In this document: positions 40,334 to 45,214 of the stretch, piece after piece
Position numbering within the stretch: the stretch's first letter is position 1
How the letters are laid out: the number at the start of each line of letters is the position of its first letter
Assembly (NCBI GenBank): GCA_011526095.1
Contig: WYBA01000364.1
Span: 1-45,214, forward strand
DNA: 45,214 nt
From: Myxococcales bacterium
Lineage (GTDB): Bacteria > Myxococcota_A > Polyangia > Haliangiales > Haliangiaceae
Reading direction: 5' to 3'
The notes under the pieces: generated by a model
Seen by the model: only the letters and a program-made list of their open reading frames with translations
Databases searched by the model: none
Told to the model about the DNA's origin: nothing
Made by a program: the position numbers and the translations under genes

Positions 40334-41385
40334 AAGTCGACCGACGCGGCCCAGTCGGCGTCGAACTGGGCCTGGATCGTGGCGACCGGCGCCGCCTCGG
40401 TGACGAGCAGGCCGACCTCGCGGTTGGCGGTCAGCGACGTGGTCGACAGGTTGTGCGAGCCGACGAGCGCGACGCCGTCGGCGACGATCAGCTTGGCGTG
40501 CAGGTCGACCGAGCGCAGCGAGCGCACGGTGATGCCCTGGTTCTCGAGCGTCGTCGCGGTGTCGTAGTTCTCGGAGAAGTCGGTCGGGTCGGCGAGGATG
40601 ACGCGGACCAGCGCGCCGCGGTCGTGCGCCATGATCACGGCGCTGCGCACCGACGAGTCCGCCAGGTAGATGGCGGAGATGTCGAGCGTGGCGTCGGCGC
40701 TGTTGACGAGCTGGAGCACGCGCTGGCGCGCGTTGACCGGCGACACGACGAGGCGCGTGCAGTCGAGGTCGGCGAACCCCTGCTGGGTCCAGTCGCTGTC
40801 GAAGATCGCCTCGAGATCGGCGATGTCGTCGGGGTCGCGGGTGACCGCGCCGTAGTTGCGCTCGAGGTCGAGCGCGCCGTAGTTGAAGTTCGCCGACATG
40901 ATCACCGCGGTGTCGCCGTCGATGATCAGGTACTTGGCGTGGGCGAACTCGAACGTCGACGGCGCGTCGCGCACCGGGACCCCGGCGGCGATCAGGTCGC
41001 CGCGGGCGTCGGGGTTGCCGTCGTGGTCGGGGTCGAGCAGGACGCGGACCTCGACCCCGCGCTGGTGCGCGGCGACGACGCGATCGACCAGCTCGTCGAT
41101 GGTGAACAGGTACATCTGGATCCACAGCGAGTCGGTCGCGCCGTCGATGTAGCCGGCCATCCGCGCCTCGAACCCGGTGGGCGCGACGAACACCTCGGTG
41201 GCCGGCGCGCGCGGATCGGTCGCGCTGCACCCGACCTCGGACGCGTCGACGCCGGCGTCGGCCGTGGCGGCGTCGGGGTCACCGCCGCCGCCGCCGCCGC
41301 ACGCGGCCGAGAGGATCAGGGCGGCGAGCGCCGCCGCGCCGACCGAGGTGCGCGGGATCACCGCTTGGACTGCTCGTTGGGACAC
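40330..41385 (-). CDS. Phospholipase-D-like lipoprotein with two HKD motifs
   Basis: About 351 residues from GTG 41385, which yields a lipoprotein signal ([20 protein letters not shown], then ILSAAC, Cys29); a longer frame to 41418 would bury it. Two HxKxxxxD motifs are visible: H149/K151/D156 in HAKYLIID and H296/K298/D303 in HAKLIVAD, each followed by the usual NF or HN(L) asparagine region. This is the full PLD fold. Substrate could be phospholipid or nucleic acid. The start overlaps the Fur gene end by 28 bases, so it may be part of that operon. Firm as PLD family. Confidence 0.9.
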   Translation of the reverse strand: MSQRAVQAVIPRTSVGAAALAALILSAACGGGGGGDPDAATADAGVDASEVGCSATDPRAPATEVFVAPTGFEARMAGYIDGATDSLWIQMYLFTIDELVDRVVAAHQRGVEVRVLLDPDHDGNPDARGDLIAAGVPVRDAPSTFEFAHAKYLIIDGDTAVIMSANFNYGALDLERNYGAVTRDPDDIADLEAIFDSDWTQQGFADLDCTRLVVSPVNARQRVLQLVNSADATLDISAIYLADSSVRSAVIMAHDRGALVRVILADPTDFSENYDTATTLENQGITVRSLRSVDLHAKLIVADGVALVGSHNLSTTSLTANREVGLLVTEAAPVATIQAQFDADWAASVDF

Positions 41386-41858
41386 GAGCCGCCGACGATA
41401 CCACGCGCCTTGGGGCACAGGCCGTACAGCTCGTGGCGGTGGCGCAGCACGGTGAAGCCGCCGAGCCGCTGCGCGATCTTCTCCTGGAGCTGCTCGATCT
41501 CGTCGTCCTCGAACTCCAGGATCAGCCCGCAGCTCTGGCAGATCAGGTGGTCGTGGTGGTCCCCGGCCACCTCGTAGCGCGACTGGCCGTCGCCGAAATG
41601 GCGCTCCATCGCCAGGCCGCTGTCGACCAGCAGCTTGAGCGTCCGGTAGACCGTGGCGTAGCCGACGCGCGCGTGGCGGCGCCGCACCTTGGCCAGCAGC
41701 TCCTCGATCGAGATGTGGTCGGTCGACTTGAGGAACTGCTCGACGATCGCCTCGCGCTGGGTCGTGACGTTGAGCCGCTTGTCGTTCAGGTACGCCTTCC
41801 AGCGCTCTTTCAAGCCCTTGGTGTCGGCGTTCCGGAACTCCCCCTGCGTGGCGGGCAT
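41358..41858 (-). CDS. Fur-family metalloregulator
   Basis: A 166-residue regulator. An N-terminal winged helix (about 15-90: [36 protein letters not shown]) is followed by the metal-binding dimerisation domain (about 97-148) with [13 protein letters not shown] (Cys107 and Cys110). A second zinc-type CxxC is missing: only Cys148 (GLCPKA) and Cys159 remain. Fe, Zn or Mn sensing or peroxide response cannot be told apart. An AAAGG SD lies before the ATG. It overlaps the PLD-like lipoprotein gene. Confidence 0.92.
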   Translation of the reverse strand: MPATQGEFRNADTKGLKERWKAYLNDKRLNVTTQREAIVEQFLKSTDHISIEELLAKVRRRHARVGYATVYRTLKLLVDSGLAMERHFGDGQSRYEVAGDHHDHLICQSCGLILEFEDDEIEQLQEKIAQRLGGFTVLRHRHELYGLCPKARGIVGGSCPNEQSKR

Positions 41859-41928
41859 GGGCTGACCTTTCGACGTTTGGCTCGCGGCGTCAAGGCGCGC
41901 GGGTGAGGGATCCCCCGAGGCGTGGTGT

Positions 41929-41934
41929 TAGGCT
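41929..41934 (+). promoter_or_regulatory. -10-like box just before xseB
   Basis: TAGGCT ends six bases before the xseB ATG at 41941, too close for an untranslated leader with an SD. No convincing -35 lies upstream. Supports a leaderless start. Confidence 0.4.
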
Positions 41935-41940
41935 GAGACC

Positions 41941-42219
41941 ATGACGGAACGTGGTGGCGATGCCGCCGATCGCGCCGCCCCGGGCAGCCCGGGGTTCGAC
42001 GCCGTGCTCGCGCGCCTGCGCACGGTGGTGGAACGGCTGGAGACCGGCCAGCTCGGCCTCGAGGAGGCGCTCGCGGTCTACGAGGAGGGCGTCGGGCTGG
42101 CCCGACGCGGGCACCAGCTGCTCGACGCGGCGGAGAAGAAGGTCGAGCTGCTGGTGTCGACCACCGGCGGGCTCACGACCGCGCCGCTGCCCGGCGGGCC
42201 GGAGGACGTCGTGCCGTGA
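41941..42219 (+). CDS. xseB: Exodeoxyribonuclease VII small subunit
   Basis: A 92-residue subunit of exonuclease VII, which degrades single-stranded DNA. Signature helices: [20 protein letters not shown] and SLEEAL-like [20 protein letters not shown], then [12 protein letters not shown]. The large subunit xseA is not in the window. Gene order xseB then ispA is common; here a receiver-domain gene sits between. Its stop overlaps the GTG of that gene. Confidence 0.92.
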   Translation: MTERGGDAADRAAPGSPGFDAVLARLRTVVERLETGQLGLEEALAVYEEGVGLARRGHQLLDAAEKKVELLVSTTGGLTTAPLPGGPEDVVP

Positions 42220-42587
42220 TGATCGCGGTGGTCGAGGACGACCGTGAGATGCGCGACTGGCTGAGCGCCCTGCTCGCCCGCGCGGGCTACTCGGTCGCCC
42301 TCGCCGCCAACGGCCTGCGCCTGCTGGCCACCCTGCAGGTCGATCGCCCGGATCTGATCGTGCTCGACGTCAACCTGTCGTGGATCGACGGGTTCGAGCT
42401 GTGCCGCGCGCTCAAGCAGAACCCCGCCTACGCCGACATCCCGGTGATCTTCCTGTCCGGGCGGTCGACGCCCCAGGACGTGGCCGCCGGGATGGCGGTC
42501 GGCGCGGTCGACTACCTGTGCAAGCCGGTCGATGGCCGGACCTTGCTCGCGCGCGTCGGCGAGCTGGTACAAAGTCGCCGCGCATGA
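42216..42587 (+). CDS. Single-domain response regulator (CheY-like receiver)
   Basis: A 123-residue receiver domain. Conserved residues: acidic pair Asp8/Asp9 (VVEDDREM), phospho-acceptor Asp51 (LIVLDVNL), Ser81 (VIFLSGRST) and Lys103 (CKPVDG). There is no output domain. GTG 42216 or ATG 42219 may be the start; both overlap the xseB stop. GGAGG at 42201-42205 is the SD. Its own stop overlaps the ispA start (ATGA). No cognate histidine kinase is in the window. Confidence 0.9.
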   Translation: MMIAVVEDDREMRDWLSALLARAGYSVALAANGLRLLATLQVDRPDLIVLDVNLSWIDGFELCRALKQNPAYADIPVIFLSGRSTPQDVAAGMAVGAVDYLCKPVDGRTLLARVGELVQSRRA

Positions 42588-43432
42588 CCGGCACCGCCAC
42601 GCTCGACCCCTCCGCCGCCCCCGCCGCGATCCAGGCCTGGCTCGATCGCGTCCGCCCGCGCATCGACGCCGACCTGGACGCGCGCCTCGCCGTCCCCGCC
42701 GACGACCCCGGCCGCCTCGCCGAGGCGATGCGCTACGCCGGGCTCGGCCCGGGCAAGAGGCTGCGCCCGGCGCTGGTATGCGCGGCGTGCGAGGCGGTCG
42801 GCGGCACGCTCGACGCCGCGCTGCCCGCGGCGGCGGCGGTCGAGCTGCTCCACGCCTACACGCTGGTCCACGACGACCTTCCGGCGATGGACGACGACGA
42901 CGAGCGCCGCGGCCGCCCGACCGTGCACGTCGCGTTCGGCGAGGCGATCGCGATCCTCGCCGGCGACGGCCTGCTGACGCTGGCGTTCGGCGCGCTCGCC
43001 GAGCTCGGCCCCGGGTGCGCCGCGGCGGTGCACGTGCTGGCGCGGCGCGGCGGCGTCGCCGAGCTGCTGCGCGGCCAGGCGATCGACCTCGCGCTGCAGG
43101 CGCGCGGCGCCTCGGCGTCGACGCTGGCGGAGGTCGAGGTGCTGCACGCCGGCAAGACCGGCGCGCTGTTCGCGGCGAGCGCGGAGCTCGGCGCGATCGC
43201 CGGCGGCGCCGACGCCGCGACCCGCGCGCGCCTGGGTCGCTACGGCATGGCGATCGGCGTCGCGTTCCAGCACGCCGACGATCGCGACGACGGCGAGCTC
43301 GCTCACCTCGCCGGGCAGGCCGCGGCGCGGATGCGCGCGCTGTGCGACGAGGCCGCCGGGATCGCCCGCGAGCTCGGCCCGGCCGGGCGCACGCTCGAGG
43401 CGATCGCCGCATGGATCGGCGCGCGCGCCTGA
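42584..43432 (+). CDS. ispA: Polyprenyl (farnesyl/geranylgeranyl) diphosphate synthase
   Basis: A 282-residue trans-prenyl synthase making the C15-C20 diphosphate from IPP and allylic substrates. The first Asp-rich motif is [14 protein letters not shown] (97-110), preceded by GKRLRP (57-62). The second motif is HADDRDD near residue 230, which is degenerate around the usual DDILD. The chain-length class (FPP or GGPP) cannot be told from sequence. ATG 42584 overlaps the receiver stop by four bases and the next gene starts inside its final 22 bases. Confidence 0.9.
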   Translation: MTGTATLDPSAAPAAIQAWLDRVRPRIDADLDARLAVPADDPGRLAEAMRYAGLGPGKRLRPALVCAACEAVGGTLDAALPAAAAVELLHAYTLVHDDLPAMDDDDERRGRPTVHVAFGEAIAILAGDGLLTLAFGALAELGPGCAAAVHVLARRGGVAELLRGQAIDLALQARGASASTLAEVEVLHAGKTGALFAASAELGAIAGGADAATRARLGRYGMAIGVAFQHADDRDDGELAHLAGQAAARMRALCDEAAGIARELGPAGRTLEAIAAWIGARA

Positions 43433-44235
43433 GCGTGGTCGCCGCCGCGGCGGCGGCGTGGACGAGCGCGTGCGGCGCGCCCTCGCCGGTGGCGCCGGCG
43501 GGCGCCCAGGTCACCGTGGTCGCGCGCGGCACGCTCGGCTACGCGGTCGCGTTCGCCGGGACGCGCCTGGTTTCGGTCGAGCTCGGCGAGCGGTTCGAGC
43601 TGGTGATCCGCGACGGCGCGCGCGACGGCGGCCGCCGCGTCGACCTCGGCCCGCCCGAGCGCGACTGGGTCGCGCTCGCGGCGCGCGGCGACCGCGCGTG
43701 GGTCGGCGGCGACGGCGGCGAGGTCGCCGCGGTGGACGTCGGCGCCGCGGCGATCACCGCGCGGTGGCCGGTCGGCGCGCCCGTCACCGCGCTCGCCGCG
43801 ACCGACACGCTCGTCGCGATCGGCGACGCGACCGGTGTGGTGTGCGTGCGCCGCGCCGACGACGGTGCGCTGCTGCAGTGCCTGGCCGCGCACGCCCAGG
43901 CGATCGACGCGCTCGCCGTCGTCGACGGCGCGCTGGTCAGCCGCGGCGAGGGCGAGGCCGCGCGCGCGTGGACGCTGCCCGCGCTGGCCGCGGCGCCGGC
44001 CCCAGCGCCGGCGGCGGCGGACGCGGACGCGATCGCGCCGCGGTGGCGCGGGCGCGCGATCGCGATCGACGGCCGCGCCGTCGACGTCGTCGACGCGGCG
44101 GGCCGCCGGCGCGTCGTCGCGATGGCCGGCGCGGTGCGGGCGGTCGCGGTGTCCCCCGACGACAGGCTCGCGGTGGCCGCCTGGATCGACGCGCTCGACC
44201 AGCCGTCGATCGTGCTGGTAGGATGGCCTCGTTGA
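43411..44235 (+). CDS. Lipoprotein with WD40-like beta-propeller segments
   Basis: About 274 residues from ATG 43411, which overlaps ispA by 22 bases and gives a signal ([21 protein letters not shown], Cys21). The mature part is beta-rich with repeated units like [40 protein letters not shown] and [20 protein letters not shown], resembling a short beta-propeller. No enzyme motif. It probably lies on the outer membrane or periplasm. Its last 13 bases overlap the next start. Confidence 0.7.
   Translation: MDRRARLSVVAAAAAAWTSACGAPSPVAPAGAQVTVVARGTLGYAVAFAGTRLVSVELGERFELVIRDGARDGGRRVDLGPPERDWVALAARGDRAWVGGDGGEVAAVDVGAAAITARWPVGAPVTALAATDTLVAIGDATGVVCVRRADDGALLQCLAAHAQAIDALAVVDGALVSRGEGEAARAWTLPALAAAPAPAPAAADADAIAPRWRGRAIAIDGRAVDVVDAAGRRRVVAMAGAVRAVAVSPDDRLAVAAWIDALDQPSIVLVGWPR
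44195..44224 (+). promoter_or_regulatory. Internal promoter-like sequence for the FHA-GGDEF gene
   Basis: TCGACC (44195-44200), 18-base spacer, TAGGAT (44219-44224), inside the lipoprotein gene. A TTG at 44232 is seven bases after the -10 box, a possible leaderless start for the next gene, besides ATG 44223. Inferred. Confidence 0.4.
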
Positions 44236-45137
44236 GCCAGGAATGGGACGAAGAGACGAGCGTGACCGAGGCGGCCGAGGCGGCGAAGCCCACGGCCGCG
44301 GAGGATCCCGAGCGCGCGTTCCTGATCGTGCTCGTCGGCGGCACCGTGGGCGAGATGTTCAAGCTGCCCGACGGCGAGGCGGTGATCGGGCGCAGCCGGC
44401 GGTGTGACGTGTGCCTGCCCGACGACGGCGTGTCGCGCGAGCACGCCAAGATCCTGTCGATCGGGGATCAGGTGTGGCTCCTCGACCTCGGCAGCCGCAA
44501 CGGCACGCTGGTCAACGGCGAGCGCGTCGCCAGCCGCCAGCAGCTGCGCGACGGCGACAAGATCCAGGTCGGCCGCACGACGATCCTGAAGTTCACGTAC
44601 CACGACTCGCTGGAGCAGTCGTTCCAGCAGCAGATGTACGAGTCGGCGCTGCGCGACGGGCTGACCAAGATCTACAACAAGCGCTACTTCACCGAGCGGC
44701 TCGAGAGCGAGCTGAAGTTCGCGGTGCGCCACCGCGCGGATCTCGCGCTGCTGCTCGTCGACATCGACCACTTCAAGCAGGTCAACGACACCCACGGCCA
44801 CCTCGTCGGCGACGCGGTGCTCGCCGCGGTCGCGCAGGCGCTGGCGAAGAGCATCCGCAACGAGGACGTCGTCGCGCGCTACGGCGGCGAGGAGTTCGCG
44901 CTGCTGCTGCGCGCGACGCCGGCGTCGCACGTGCGGAGCATGGCCGAGCGGCTGCGCCGGACGATCGAATCGCTGGCGATCGACACCGGCGAGCCGGTGC
45001 CGGTCCACGTCACCGCGTCGATCGGCGTGGCGTGCTACCCCGAGGTCGGCGCGCGCGCGCCCGACGACCTGATCGAGGCCGCCGACAAGGCGCTGTACCG
45101 GGCCAAGCACGCCGGGCGCAACAGGGTCTCCGGCTGA
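44223..45137 (+). CDS. FHA-GGDEF diguanylate cyclase
   Basis: A 304-residue cytoplasmic protein. The FHA domain (about 33-125) has GRSRRCDVCLPDDGVSREH and LGSRNGTLVNG, the residues that bind phosphothreonine. The GGDEF domain (about 140-300) has active-site GGEEF at 221-225 and an inhibitory I-site RNED at 212-215, five residues upstream, so feedback inhibition by c-di-GMP is expected. It would join Ser/Thr-kinase signals to cyclic-di-GMP. Start is ATG 44223 or TTG 44232; the protein hardly differs. Confidence 0.93.
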   Translation: MASLSQEWDEETSVTEAAEAAKPTAAEDPERAFLIVLVGGTVGEMFKLPDGEAVIGRSRRCDVCLPDDGVSREHAKILSIGDQVWLLDLGSRNGTLVNGERVASRQQLRDGDKIQVGRTTILKFTYHDSLEQSFQQQMYESALRDGLTKIYNKRYFTERLESELKFAVRHRADLALLLVDIDHFKQVNDTHGHLVGDAVLAAVAQALAKSIRNEDVVARYGGEEFALLLRATPASHVRSMAERLRRTIESLAIDTGEPVPVHVTASIGVACYPEVGARAPDDLIEAADKALYRAKHAGRNRVSG

Positions 45138-45139
45138 AC

Positions 45140-45202
45140 CTCAGGATTGATCAGACCTCTGGTTCCTCGAACCGGTTGTGATTCCCAACCGTTCGCCCTG
45201 AG
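45140..45202 (+). terminator. Nested inverted repeats after the FHA-GGDEF gene
   Basis: CTCAGG (45140-45145) pairs with CCTGAG (45197-45202); inside it CGAACCGGTTG (45168-45178) pairs with CAACCGTTCG (45186-45195) with one bulged C and a loop of seven. Likely a terminator, or a small structured RNA. The window ends in eight G right after. Confidence 0.45.
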
Positions 45203-45214
45203 CCGTGGGGGGGG

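Overview
This is a GC-rich window (strong G/C bias at third codon positions) from what is most likely a myxobacterium (Myxococcota, possibly a Haliangium/Kofleriaceae-type organism). That is inferred from the gene content: a membrane Ser/Thr kinase, an FHA-GGDEF protein, MopE-like Asp/Cys-rich lipoproteins, an Oar-like TonB-dependent barrel and many lipoproteins. I see no rRNA, tRNA, CRISPR array, prophage or insertion sequence. Most genes are closely packed and many starts overlap the previous stop (ATGA/GTGA).

Layout. (1) 22-1931, minus: ECF sigma factor, its probable anti-sigma factor and a small secreted protein. (2) Divergent from it, 1995-11127, plus: an envelope operon of a DUF4175-like coiled-coil membrane protein, a peptidase-MA/TPR protein, a MoxR ATPase, a DUF58 protein and a BatA-like membrane protein. 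A perfect hairpin carrying a Shine-Dalgarno in its loop, followed by a 9-codon ORF, precedes the last gene. (3) 11182-15363, minus: nagZ (cell-wall recycling) and two tandem paralogous MopE-like lipoproteins. (4) 15567-20080, plus: a single-pass membrane protein, a Ser/Thr kinase, a TPR-like secreted protein and a lipoprotein. (5) 20190-23059: a minus-strand lipoprotein with DxDxDG motifs and a divergent outer-membrane barrel under a clear sigma70-type promoter. (6) 23167-26948, plus: a 32-bp minisatellite, radA, a fused amino-acid ABC binding-protein/permease and its ATPase. (7) 26999-29875, minus: three poorly characterised proteins (TPR, helical, membrane). (8) 29972-30551: extragenic repeats including a 170-bp tandem duplication packed with hairpins. 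(9) 30570-34843, minus: a lipoprotein and a TonB-dependent receptor in one operon. (10) 35169-38250, minus: cinA-thpR-recA. (11) 38363-40174, plus: PP2C phosphatase, YceI-like protein, lipoprotein. (12) 40330-41858, minus: a Fur-family regulator overlapping a phospholipase-D-like lipoprotein. (13) 41941-45137, plus: xseB, a CheY-like receiver, a prenyl synthase, a beta-propeller-like lipoprotein and an FHA-GGDEF diguanylate cyclase, all with overlapping ends.

Working together: region 1-2 looks like a sigma-controlled envelope maintenance module. MoxR-type ATPases typically act on VWA proteins, and here the VWA partners sit with a protease-like and a very long coiled-coil membrane protein. Regions 4, 11 and 13 hold kinase, phosphatase, FHA and cyclic-di-GMP signalling parts. 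Several genes have a -10-like hexamer 6-9 nt before the start codon, which suggests leaderless transcripts. The most unusual items are the hairpin/SD/leader ORF before the BatA-like gene, the paired MopE-like lipoproteins, the 170-bp hairpin repeats and the three tandem GGAG boxes before the barrel gene.
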